Shown here: one piece after another, positions 48,696 through 60,300 of the stretch
Layout of the letters: each line of letters starts with the position of its first letter
How positions within the stretch are numbered: position 1 is the stretch's first letter
Assembly (NCBI GenBank): GCA_019925105.1
Contig: JAHGAU010000004.1
Location: 806,001 to 870,000, forward strand
Direction: 5' to 3'
Length of the DNA stretch: 64,000 bases
From: Niebla homalea
Lineage: Eukaryota > Ascomycota > Lecanoromycetes > Lecanorales > Ramalinaceae
The notes under the pieces: generated by a model
What the model saw: only the letters and a program-made list of their open reading frames with translations
Told to the model about the DNA's origin: nothing
The model's database searches: none
Made by a program: the position numbers and the translations under genes

Positions 48696-49242
48696 AGTGC
48701 AGTAGGTAAGGGTACAGTAGGTAAAGGTGCAGTAGGTAAGGGTGCAGTAGGTGAGGGTGCAGTAAATGACGGTGCAGGTGATGGTGCAGGTGAAGTAGGT
48801 GAGGGTGGTGGTGAGGTGAGGGTGGTGGTAAGGTAAGGGTGGTAGTGCAGGTGATGGTGAGGGTGAGAGTGAGGGTAAAGGTGATGAGGGTGATGAGGGT
48901 GATGAGGGTGATGAGGGTGATGAGGGTGATGAGGGTGATGAGGGTGATGAGGGTGATGAGGGTGATGAGGGTGATGAGGGTGATGAGGGTGATGAGGGTG
49001 ATGAGGGTGATGAGGGTGATGAGGATGATGAGGGTGATGAGGGTGATGAGGGTGATGAGGGTGATGAGGGTGATGAGGGTGATGAGGGTGATGAGGGTGA
49101 TGAGGGTGATGAAGGTGATAGTGAGGGTGGTAAGGGTGATGGTAACGGTGGTAGTGCAGGTGCAGGTAAGGGTGCAAGTGAGGGTGCAAGTGAGGTGCAG
49201 GTGATGGTGCAGGTGATGGTGAGGGTGATGGTGAGGGTGGTG

Positions 49243-49275
<33 letters not shown>

Positions 49276-49745
49276 ATGGTGATGGTGAGGTAGGTGAGGG
49301 TGGTGGTAAGGTGCAGGTGATGGTAAGGGTGCAGGTGAGGGTAATAGTGATGGTGAGGGTGATGGTGAGGTAGGTGAGGATGGTGGTAAGGTGCAGGTGA
49401 TGGTAAGGGTGCAGGTGAAGGTGGTAAGGTGCAGGTGATGATAAAGGTAAGGGTGAGGGTGATGGTGAGGGTGCAGGTGAGGTAATAGTGTTGGTGATGG
49501 TAATGGTAAGGTAGGTGAGGGTAGTGGTAAGGTGAGGGTGGTAGTGCAGGTACGGGTGATGGTAATAGTAAGGGTGATAGTGATGGTAAGGGTAATAGTG
49601 ATAGTAAGGGTGATAGTAATGTTGAGGGTGATAGTGATGGTAAAGTGATAGTAATGGTAAGGGTGAGATGGTGAGGGTGATAGTGAGGGTGAGGGTGATA
49701 GGAATGGTGAGGGTGATAGTGATGGTGAGGGTGATAGTGAGGTAA
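48696..49745. repeat. G-rich minisatellite block including a 9-bp array
   Basis: It contains the 15-bp GGGTGCAGTAGGTAA units, then about 26 tandem copies of the 9-mer GATGAGGGT (about 48883-49119, one GATGAGGAT variant), then longer compound units built from GGTGAGGGTGATGGT and GGTGGTAAGGTGCAGGTGAT. Stop codons are rare on both strands, which produces long spurious frames (His-Pro and Ser-Pro repeats). It is almost free of RIP. Confidence 0.95.
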
Positions 49746-49870
49746 AAAGCCTTTTGAAACCCTTTTGATACCCTTTTCAAAATCCAAGCATTTTGGTACC
49801 ATTTTGACACCCTTTTGGAAATTTGCAGGACACCCGTAAGGTATAGAAGACGTGACGTTACGGTCTAGAT
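49746..49870. other. Low-RIP right flank of the minisatellite
   Basis: It holds reverse-oriented AAGGGTGTCAAAATGG and AAAAGGCTTTTT-like motifs resembling 42300-42420, plus TATACCTTACGGGTGTC (reverse strand) comparable to GGTACCTTACCGGTTTCC at 42286. This suggests imperfect inverted flanks around the minisatellite. No gene was seen. Confidence 0.4.
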
Positions 49871-52730
49871 ACTTAGGTACCACTTTAACAAATAAATTAA
49901 TAATAAGATTAATTCTTAAAGAACTTAGAAAGAACTAAGGTATAGCCTTTACTTAAGGTAAAGGTAATAACTACCCCGCTTTACGCCTATTAAGTTACGG
50001 CTTATAAATAACGTATATTAAGGCCGTTATTAAAGCTTTTTACTAAGGCCCTTTATTAAGGCCTAATAACCTACCTTGGTATAACAGTATAATATATTAT
50101 TATAACGCCGGCGTAAAGATAACGTTAACTATTAATAATTATCTCCCCTTTTATACGCTAATCTCCAGGGCATAAAGAAATATATTAAGAAGCTGGCGTA
50201 AAGCCGGCTAAATATAAGGCTTATTAAAACCCTATTATTAAACCTAATAAAAAAAAAGTAAAAAGAAAAGAGTCCTTAGGTATATACGTAAATATAATAA
50301 TATCTATTTAATAATAATATAATAAAGGCACCTTACGTTAACGAACAATTAACGTAACTTATAAAACTTATTAAAACCCTTTTTATAAAACTTAATAAGA
50401 AAAAATAAATAAAAAAGAATTTCTACGGTATTAATTAATAATTACTTAAGGCTTTATTATTAATTTATTACGTTATAATAAAAGTAAGCGTTATTATAAA
50501 AATAATATATAATTATAATAAAGCCTTTATTCTATTTTAAACTTTTTCTTTTTTTCCCTTAATAATCTTAATCGCTTTTATAAGTATAATATATTAAGGA
50601 TTTATATAAATATTTATAAGTTAATATACGTATAATTATATACCTTTATTATCTATATTATTATTATAGTAAGTAACGTTAACGTTATATAAGCGTTTTA
50701 TTTACGTTAATAGTCCGTTTATTTTTATTTATTAATAAGATATATAAATTTACCTTAATCTTTAAATAATATAACGTATATACGATAAGTATATTAATAA
50801 CGTAAGCGTAAATATAATATTAATAATATATATAATAATACCTTATTTAATTTACTTTTTATAAGATAAATTTTTATACTAACGGGGCCCCGTATTTTAC
50901 CGTAAATATCATAATAAACGATACTTAAGCTATTATATCCCCGTAAGTATCCTTAATATTATTATAGCGTTATTATTTTAATATATATATAATTCCTGGA
51001 TTAAGTTTAACCCCGGATAACTTAATAGTTATATAAATAACGTTATACTAGTTTATTATTTATTAGGGCGTTTATTTAATATATACGGAAACGCAAAAAA
51101 ATCCTTTAGGATTTAAAAACCTTTTAATTAAATATTAATTAAATATTAATAACGGCCGGCCGTACAAAATATACGTTCCGTTTAATTACTATAAAAGTTA
51201 AGGGGGAAACTTTAATTCTTTAAATAAAAAGAAATACGTTTACCGCGTACGTAACGGCGGCAGAAAAGGAAATCCGTTTTCTTAAAAAATAAATAAATAT
51301 ATTTAATCTATTTACGGCGTAAAAACGTTAACGTTTAATAATTAAGTTAAATTATTATAGAAAGTCCGGGCTTTTCATTATTAATTAATTTATTAAAGGA
51401 TTTACCTTTAAGTCCCGGCGTTTCGCTAATAATAAAAGGGTTTAATTCCGAGCTTTTAAATACGTATAACTTAAACTTTAACCCGTTTAAGGAGGAGGAA
51501 AAGAAAATTATGCCCTCCTTAATAACGTTATCGGGGGGTTTAACCTTAGTTTCTAGGAATAATACCTTAAAATTGAGCTAAAGAGTTTTTCCGGTAAACA
51601 ACGCTGGGGAGAGGCCTTTAATCAAGGCGGAAAGGAAGGCGGAGAAAAAAAGGATAAAGAAGGTACGATACCTTTATATTTATCCTTAACCTCGTTAACC
51701 CATTTATAGGGGGAAAAGGCCCGCGTTAACGCGGCGCCTTAAATTATTCTTTTATTTTTATACGTTAATATTATTAAAGTTCAACGTTAAACGTTAAAGT
51801 TAATAACGTTAAAAGTTAAGTACTTATAATCTATATATTATTAAAAAGTAATAAAATAGACGATATTATAAGTTACCGGTATATCAACGTAAATTTAATA
51901 AATATATTTATTAATTTTTTATTACCTTAAATAACTTTACCTTTTTAACTTTATTTACTTAATATTTCCTTAATAACGCGTTAAGCGCTTATAATTTAAC
52001 GTTTACGCTTTTTTACCTTTTTTAATATTATGGCGGTTATTATTAAAGTTATTCTTATTAAGCATAATATTATAATAAAGATAATTATTTCTGTAACGCC
52101 GGCTTATTTACGCATATAGTACCCGTAATAAATAAAGTTATTAATTAAAGTTTAAACTTTAGTAGTCTTACGGAATGATAACGTATAGGGGCTAAGTAAT
52201 TATAGTATTAATTATATATATAGTTATTAATTATATATATAACTTCCGCCGTCATAACGCTATAACCTTATTTACGTCTCCTTTTACTTTATATTGTCTC
52301 GTTATATTATTCCTATAATTCCTGGGAGTACTTTAAGTCCGTTTCCGACATTTACTGGTTATATTTAAGGCCTTAATTAACTTACTTAACCTAATATTAA
52401 ACGCTTTTTTTATTTTTAACCCTATTAATAATTTCTTTAATTACTTATTCCTCTTTATTATTACCTAATTAATTCAGATACTTATATTATAACCTCCGCA
52501 GTTTAATCGTTAACGTAAATATAATAAGGCTTTAAAAGAGAAATATAAATAATAGGATAAATTTAATAAATAATAAGGAGAAATAAACGGTATATTTACG
52601 TTTTAATTTTATTATTAATTTTAAAGGGTCTTATAAATTAAGGTATAAGCTTTTTACTTAATTACTTTAACTTAAGGTTTTTAATATTTAATATTATTAA
52701 ATTATTAACGTTATAGAATTTTAATTTAAT
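49871..52730. repeat. Unresolved RIP-degraded sequence
   Basis: The sequence is AT-rich with strong CpA/TpG loss. Partly spared, GC-richer patches occur around 51240-51260, 51500-51720 (for example CTGGGGAGAGGCC) and 52230-52340. No motif of copia, gypsy, LINE or DNA transposases was convincing on either strand, and no target-site duplication was found. It is probably one or two decayed repeats. Confidence 0.4.
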
Positions 52731-55700
52731 TGATTGATTGATTGATTTATACTACGGATCTAGCTAAGTTAATTCCGGCGTTCCTTAATACGCGGCTTTT
52801 TAGCCTTACTAATAACCGCAAAAACCTGATACTTATAACGTTAGGATAAAAACCGGTATTTATTAAGTTTCTACCCTTTATCCTTTAAGGTAAAAGATAT
52901 TAACGGCCTTTTAAAGAATAATAATCTATTTATATACTTCTTATATTTTAATTCCCTTAAGAAAATTTATAATATTATAATTATATTTTTATAGGGTCTA
53001 CTTTTAAGCTCGTTATTTTTCTATTCCTTTATATATTTATATTACTTTAATTTTACGTAATACCTTTAAATATTTTTATTAATATTTATATATTTATTAT
53101 ATATTTTTCTTATATTATTATTACTATTAATTTTTTTAAGGACTTTTAATAAGCGTTAATTATTATATCTTTATAACTATAAAAGATATTTTCCGGTTTA
53201 TAAAATTAATATAATCGGTTTCTGCTTTTCTTTTTTTTCCTTAATCAGTAATAGACTTTCTTTATAAGGTCTTTAATAACTTTATTTATCTTTATAACGA
53301 AGTTAAATTATAATAGTAATCCGGTAAATATTATAAACTTAATAATTATCTGGATATTTCGCTTTATAAATAATATTTAACAGTAATTATAAATATTAAC
53401 TTTTACGATAAATTTTAATTTAACCTCCGTAAATAAAAAATAAAAAATAAAAACGTATATAACGTTTTACTTTTTTTATCCGTATTTATATCCGGCGTTT
53501 ATCCGACCTCCGGTATATATAATAAATAAGAAGTAAGTTAAACCGTTTTTACTTATCCGGAGTTAAATCGTTAATACGTTATTATTTTATTTTATAATAT
53601 TATAATAACGGAAATACTTATTAATAATCTTTTTATTGTTAAAAGCTAAATAATAATAACTTTAAAATATAAAGTCTTTATATTTTTATTAACGTTTAAT
53701 TTATTTTATTGTAATTTATAAAATAATTATTATAATTTTTACTCTTTAAATCCTTTTAATTTTAATTTTTTTTACGCTTAATAGGAATTTATATATACTT
53801 AAATTAACTTCCGGGACGCCGGTAAGGTTAATTTCCTTCTTAACCTATTTTTATTTTATTTTAATAAAAAAAAGGATTGGTATTTTTAGTTTATTTTTTT
53901 TAACTTAAGGCTTATTAAGATTCTAACGGATCCGCCCGTTTCTATATATTTCTTTAATTTTACTTAAGTAATTATTTAATTTAATAAGACTTTAATTAAC
54001 GGTATAAAAACCTTAAACTTTAATATTAAAATAAAGGCTACTTTATAGGTATTATTAATTATTCTTAAAGATTAATTTTAAACTTTCTATAATATTTAAA
54101 TAAGCTTTTTCTTATATCTTAAAGTACCCTTAAGTATATATTAAATAATTATAACGTATATTACAGTTAGTTTTATTACGGCTTAATAAATAGTCCGGGC
54201 CTTTTATAACGTAATCTTTTATATTAATATAATAAAATAAAAAAGGCTTTTTTTCTTATAAAGTTATTTTCTTTTAAACTTTTTTTATATAATCCTTTTA
54301 ATTAAGCTTTTTATTTATTTAAAAATTAAAAACTTTAATATTAATATCCGGCTTTATTATAATTCTATTTAAGTTTATTATAATTCTTATATTATATAAT
54401 TTTAAGCTTTTAATTATATAGATAAACTCGTATTTATATAATATAAATTAAGCCCCGTAAATTCTTATTTACCGAAGATAGACTTTATAAATTTATTTTA
54501 ATTTTAAATAGTTTATACGTATAAAAATATTATAATTAAAAGGTAAACGTCGTTAATAAAGTTTTTAATTTAAATCTTTTATTTTAACTTAATAAGGTTT
54601 TTAATTAATAAATTATAAAAAAATAAAAATAATATAGAAGAATTAAATAATCTTTAAGGAATCCTTATTATAACGGGCTTTATTAAGTTTATTTTTTATC
54701 TTAAGTTGATCGATATAACTCAATTGCTGGAAAAACTTTTTATTTACTTAATTAAGAAAAATAATATCCTTTTCTTCCTTAAATTATATAATAATTTTTA
54801 ATAATTTACTTTATTAAAAATATTTATAATATTAAGAAAAAGAAGATTTATAATATATTTCTTTTTATAATTTTATATTATATATACGCCGTTAATTAAT
54901 CTTTTAAAGGTTATTTTTATTAATTGATTTTTCTTTATTCTTATTTATTAATTAAAAAGAGGTCCGTAATTCTTTATATAATCGTTAAGGATCTTTATTA
55001 TTATCGTTTTTAAGGTTTTCTTTAATATATAAAAAAGTATAATAAATCTATGAAAAAATTATTTTAAAGTAATCCGGCTTAATAAGCTTCTTAAGGATAG
55101 TTATTTTTATTTCCTTAAATTTATATAAATAATAGTTAACGTTGAAATATATTTAAAAAAGTAAATAAAAACCTTTTTAAACGGCCGGGTTATTATTAAT
55201 AAGAATCTATTAAGAATTTTATTTAATTTTAAGGCTTTATTTTTCTTTAATTTATTAATCGCTTTAATTGTTATATTTTATATTATTACTTTATTTATTA
55301 ATACGGGGTTAAAATATATAACGCCGTTAATATCGTTTAAATTAAGTTTTAACGGAAAGGGGAAAAATGCTTTTTTAAGGGCCTTAATTTTACCGTTAAA
55401 GGTATTAATTAATATATTATCGGATTTCTTAAAAAACGGGAATTTAAGAATAAGCTTTAATTTCTTATTCCGTTCCTTATTATATTTTATTAACTTTTAA
55501 ATATTATAAAGTAAAACCGTTAAGTTATATACTATAAATTAAAAATATATTTACTCAATTTTCTTAATAGTTTTTTCCTTTTTTTCTTAAGTAACTTTTA
55601 GTTAATTAAGTATCTTTTAATTCTTATACTTAAAGGTTTACTTAATTAACCTTTTTACCTTTATAATTACGGTTATATATTTTTATTTTAATAAATTTTA

Positions 55701-56755
55701 ATTTTTTAAAAGGGCTTCGTTAACGGGATTATTTTATTAATTATTTTATTTAATACTTTTATTATTTAATTTATAAAGAGGTTAATCCGGTCTTTATTAT
55801 TTAATTAAAAGAGGTCCGTAAATTATATTACCGTCTTTTTTACTTTTATATAAATTTCTACTTTTTTAACCGTTTTTTACGTTTTCCTTACTGGTAATAA
55901 TAAGGTCATATTAACGGTTTAATTTAAGGTTATTTATATCGGTATATAGTCCGAGTTATATTTTAAGTCCTTTTATAACTTATATATAATAACCGTATTA
56001 CCGATATTTTTAAGTTAAACGTTAAGTTAATTATAATCTTAAATTTTCGGCCTTTTTATATTATAATCCTTTTTAACGTTAATAACGTAAAATCGGACCG
56101 GGTAATAATTATTAATAACTCTTTAAACTTAACGTAATTAATTATACGTTCTTCTTTATTTTATTTAATATAATAAAGATTAAAGTTTCTTATTAAAAGG
56201 TATTTACCGGGTATAATTATAATATCCTTAAGTAACGGAATCATAAAAGGTTTTTTTTTATTAACCGGCGGCGGATTATACTTATTATAAATATTTAAAT
56301 TTCTTTTAATATTTCCTTTTTATATAATTTAAAGCGTATATAAATTCCCTCCGTAATAAATAACGTCTTAATTATTTATATTTAACCTTTTATTTATAAA
56401 GAAAGATATCTATATTTTCTTATTTCCTTTAAAGGTTAAATAAAAACTATTTCCCGGGTTAATTAAAGAACGTATATACGGGTTATATAACGGTTTTTAT
56501 ATTATTATAATATTATTATCTTTTATTTCCTTAAATTTAAATATTAATATTATAGCTTTAATTACTTCCTTACGTACGTTATATTATATTACCCTTAAAA
56601 GCATAAACGTATTATATATTAACTTTTATTAAGTTCTCCCCGTTAACTTTTATTTATATAAATAATCTTTCCTTAAGGTTAAACGTCATCTACTTTAATT
56701 TTCTTATTATAACGATTATCGCGGTCAAGCGGCCGGCCTTAAGGGTTAATATTGT
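52731..56755 (-). mobile_element. LINE copy 4 (Tad1-like), 5'-truncated
   Basis: Read on the minus strand, the (AATC)n tail lies at 52731-52750 followed by the family 3' UTR. The RT active-site text FINDVYLLI is at about 54530-54575, the ORF2 start near 56590, and the copy is lost in the C-terminal part of ORF1 at about 56755. The length is about 4.0 kb. It is RIP-saturated apart from the tail-proximal 80 bases. A tandem-repeat block starts at its truncated end. Confidence 0.82.
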
Positions 56756-56764
56756 TACCTTACC

Positions 56765-56945
56765 GGTCTTCACTCAAATTCCAAGATCGTCTTGTGACCG
56801 TCTTAAGACCGTCTTACATTCAAGACCGTCACCCCCTTAATGTAGTCTTCAGCCTAAGACCGTCTTCTTAGAAAGACCGTCTTCATTCAAAGACCGTCTT
56901 AAGACCGTCTTAAGACCGTTTTCAATTTAAAACGATCTTGCAATT
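56765..56945. repeat. Array of palindromic AAGACCGTCTT units
   Basis: About nine copies of AAGACCGTCTT or its fragments, some directly abutting and some separated by 5-15 bases. The unit is a near-perfect palindrome (AAGAC and GTCTT around one base). It is free of RIP. Confidence 0.9.
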
Positions 56946-56974
56946 TAAGGGTAAATGCCCCTGCACCGGGACCC

Positions 56975-57110
56975 GTAGGGATTAATTAGGGGGGCTAGTA
57001 GGGGGCTTACTAGGGGCTGCTTGGGGGGCTACTTGGGGGGCTGCTCCGGGGGCTACTTAAGGGGCTCCTGGGGCTCCTTTCGGGGCTGCTCTGGGGCCTG
57101 CCCTAAAGAC
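56975..57110. repeat. G-rich GGGGGGCTACTT-type minisatellite
   Basis: Irregular tandem units such as GGGGGGCTACTT and GGGGCTGCTT, beginning GGGGGGCTAGTAGGGGGCTT. Similar GGGGCTGCTTAGGGGGGG text occurs at about 42495. Runs of four or more G are closely spaced. Confidence 0.9.
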
Positions 57111-57235
57111 CCTGTACCGCGTACCCTGTACCGCGCACCCTATACCGTATTATACCGCGTACTATACTGTATCGTATTATACCGTACTATATTATATACC
57201 CTATACTATATTGCGTTTTATACTTATATTATAAT
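57110..57235. repeat. TACCGCGTACCCTG-type tandem repeat
   Basis: Short units TACCGCGTACCCTG decay rightward into TATACCGTATTATACCG through C-to-T changes. The array passes from unmutated on the left to RIP-like on the right within about 100 bp. Confidence 0.8.
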
Positions 57236-59150
57236 ATAAATTTCATTATTACTATAAGAGTTATCTTACGATTTACTTATTAAGCTAAAATTAAAACCCG
57301 GGTATTAATAGAAATCAAGGATACGGCTTAAAAAAAATAAAGAGTTAATAATTAAAATATTACTTACGGAAATTAAGTAATCGCCGTTAATAAATTGAAG
57401 GCGGTAAACGTATTAAAAGCGTATTAAATAAATCGAATAAATAAAGTATATTATATAAAGTAAGTTAAAGGAAAGTATTAAATTAAATAACGTATCCGTC
57501 CTAAATAGTACGTTATAACTAAGTTTATTAAGTAACCAATTAAAATAATAATAAATTTAATTCGTTTTAATACGGCTTAATTAAAGCTCCGTTAATAAGT
57601 AAACATTAAATCTCCGCCTTTTATCCTTATCGGTGTCCCCGGTTAACTTATATATTTAATATACTTCCTTAATACCTAAATTAATAAATATTACGATTGG
57701 ATAAATAAAGTATCTTAATATTTTAACGTTAAATTTTAACTTTATCTCGTTATTATCTTACTTTACTATATTAATATCGTATTATTATCCCGGGAATAAT
57801 ATTTCGGTCTATTATTATTAACAACCGAATATAAACGGCAATATAATATTTATAGTTTTTAATAATTACGATATTATATTATTTTTTAACGTTTACTTTT
57901 CCGCTCCCTTTTTTATACGACGGATTACTTATAGGAGAAATTCTTAATATAGTATATATATATATATATTTAAGTAATAGATTAAATGTAACCTTGAATA
58001 TACTTAAAGTCTTTAAAGTATATATATAATTATCTCGTTCTTTAATATACTTAACTATTTACTTATCCGTATAGCAATTTATATAATACCGATAATAACA
58101 TTTTTTAACGGGTATCCTTAGATTTATAAGGGGGTAGAATTCTTATAAGTTACCAAGGTTATAACGGCCGTTATTGAAGTTTTAATTATTATATTTTAAT
58201 ATAAGTCCGCTTACTCGTTTTTTTATTTTTACTTTTAAGTTTTAATCTTTTTATTCTTAGCCGCCTTATTATACTATATATAACGGTCGTATTTTATTCT
58301 TTTCGTATTTATTATTTTCGTATACGTAATAACTATTATTTTACGTATTTTAAATCCTTTTTCTTTAATTAATAATTAATATATTTACGGTCATATACGG
58401 TATTGAATTTTAGTTATTAAGCTCGGTATTTAATCGATAAGGTAGGTATTTTAATCTTATTATTTTAATCTTACGTTAATTTTTTATCGATAAAATGTTA
58501 ACCTTATTATCTTAAGTTATTGTCGGTTACGTAAAATTAAGGCGTTAATTTAATTACTTACGTTTAGTTAATTTTTACTTAAGTATTTTACGTATTAATC
58601 TATAAGTTAATTTATAGGATTTATAAAGGTTATACTTTTCCCGCTATAAGATTTATTCTTATTACCGTAAAGTCTATCGTATTTAGCTAATACTTTAATA
58701 GCCTATTAAAGATAGTACGGTGTATCCTCGGTTTTAATAAAATACTCCCTTAGCGCCCCTTAAAGGCTTCCTTTCCACCTTATAACGCTATTTTTAAGTT
58801 TAAAAGCGCCGACTTTAATTCCTTATAAAGGTTTTAAAGAGCCCTCATAAAGGACTCCCTTAATCTTAATAAACCTTTATTAATATGTTATTAAATCGCT
58901 TTAATATTTTCATAAAATACTTATTTTATTCTTTAAAATATTAACGGTTATTTTTATATTCTGCTTTATAATTAAAAAACCTTAATATAAAAGATTTATT
59001 CTTAACTTTATAAGTTAATTTATAATTCCTATTTTATTCTTATAAAGCGGTAATATATAGGTATAAATTTATACCCTTAAATAATTACTTTTTATTTATT
59101 ATCCATTATTTTTTATCCCTTATCCCGTATCCTGACCGTTAATAATTATA
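57236..59150. repeat. Unresolved RIP-degraded sequence
   Basis: It is strongly AT-rich with CpA/TpG depletion, includes a short (AT)n run near 57957-57972, and has no open frame. Some minus-strand text near 58740-58870 faintly resembles LINE ORF1 but is not convincing. No TSD or TIR was seen. Confidence 0.4.
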
Positions 59151-60010
59151 TTACTTATCGCAATATTTTTAAAGAATAAAATCGATAAAGTAAAAGAAAA
59201 CGAATTTTTTAATATTAAAAAATGAAAAATCATACGGTACGTATAGGAGATTTTATTATAGGAAGTTTTATCGTAGCGAAATACCGTTAAAATAAATACT
59301 ATTACTCTTTATTAATTATTTACCATCCGTTATCTTACTTGTTATAAAACTTTTAAGTTATTAAATCGATAAAGTAAAAGAAGACGAATTTTTTAACGTT
59401 AAAAAAAGAAAAATCGTACGGTACGTATAGGAGATTTTATTGCAGGAGGTTTTATCGCAGCGAAATGCCGTCAAAATAAATATTACCACTCTTTATTAAC
59501 CATTTACCATCCGCCATCTCACTCGTCGCAATACTTTTAAGTTATTAAATCGATAGAGTAAAAGAAGACGAATTTTTTAACGTTAAAAAAAGAAAAATCG
59601 TATAGTACGTATAGGAGATTTTATTACAGGGGGTTTTATCGTAGCGAAATGCCGTTAAAATAAATATTATTACTCTTTATCAATTATTTATTATCCGTTA
59701 TCTTATTCGTCGTAATACTTTTAAGTTATTAAATCGATAAAATAAAAGAAGACGAATATTTTAACGTTAAAAAAAGAAAAATCATACGGTACGTATAGAA
59801 GATTTTATTGTAGGAGATTTATCGTAATAAAATACCGTTAAAATTGGAAACATTATTACCCTTTATTAACTATTTATTATTAATTATCCATTATATTATC
59901 CGTTATAATACTTTTAAGGCATAAAATAGATAAAGTAAAATTAAACGAATTTTTTAATATTAAAAAATGAAAAATCGTACGGTATATATAGGAGGTTTTA
60001 TCGTAGTAAA
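59150..60010. repeat. 184-bp satellite, about 4.5 tandem units
   Basis: The landmark ATCGATAAAGTAAAAGAA recurs at 59181, 59365, 59549 and 59733 (period exactly 184), and as ATAGATAAAG at 59926 (193, one small insertion). Each unit also holds ATCGTACGGTACGTATAGGA and GTAGCGAAATACCGTTAAAA. The second and third units keep more CpA/TpG than the others, so RIP is uneven across the array. There is no coding capacity. Confidence 0.95.
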
Positions 60011-60300
60011 TAAAGAAATCCTCCTTACCAGAATGGCAATCTATAAAAGCCAATTTCCATACCCACCATTATCATCGCAATACCTTTCGAAGCTGTATTC
60101 GGTTCTATGAAATAAGATATTTCTTTTACTGTAAAAATTAGGAAAAATAAACGGTATAAACTGAAGTTCTGGTCCTTTTCGGGGGGGTAAACTTTATTAA
60201 AATGAAAATCTATAAAGGTTAATTGTAATATTTATAACGTTATTTTTAAATAGCAGAATTTTCTCGGGGCTTTAGTTTAAGGTAAAGCTTTTAACTTATA
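60011..60300. other. Low-RIP sequence after the satellite
   Basis: Near-normal composition to about 60130. ATGGCAATCTATAAAAGCCAATT (about 60035) and ATGAAAATCTATAAAGGTTAATT (about 60201) look like a diverged pair about 165 bp apart, so this may be a further, unrelated repeat. No gene was recognised. Confidence 0.4.

Noticed and set aside
48839..49204. Plus-strand 121-codon frame of repeated Val-Met-Arg residues
   Set aside because: It is another frame of the same minisatellite and has no independent support.
48674..49883. Two overlapping minus-strand frames of 378 and 399 codons rich in His-Pro and Ser-Pro repeats
   Set aside because: They are open only because the 9-bp and related G-rich units lack stops in several frames. 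One ends inside a copia LTR, and the repeats are not codon-structured.
57021..57239. 72-codon frame starting with Gly-rich residues
   Set aside because: It crosses three tandem-repeat types and has no coding character.
59150..60010. CRISPR-like interpretation of regularly spaced repeats
   Set aside because: The unit is a 184-bp satellite with no distinct spacers, and the context is eukaryotic.
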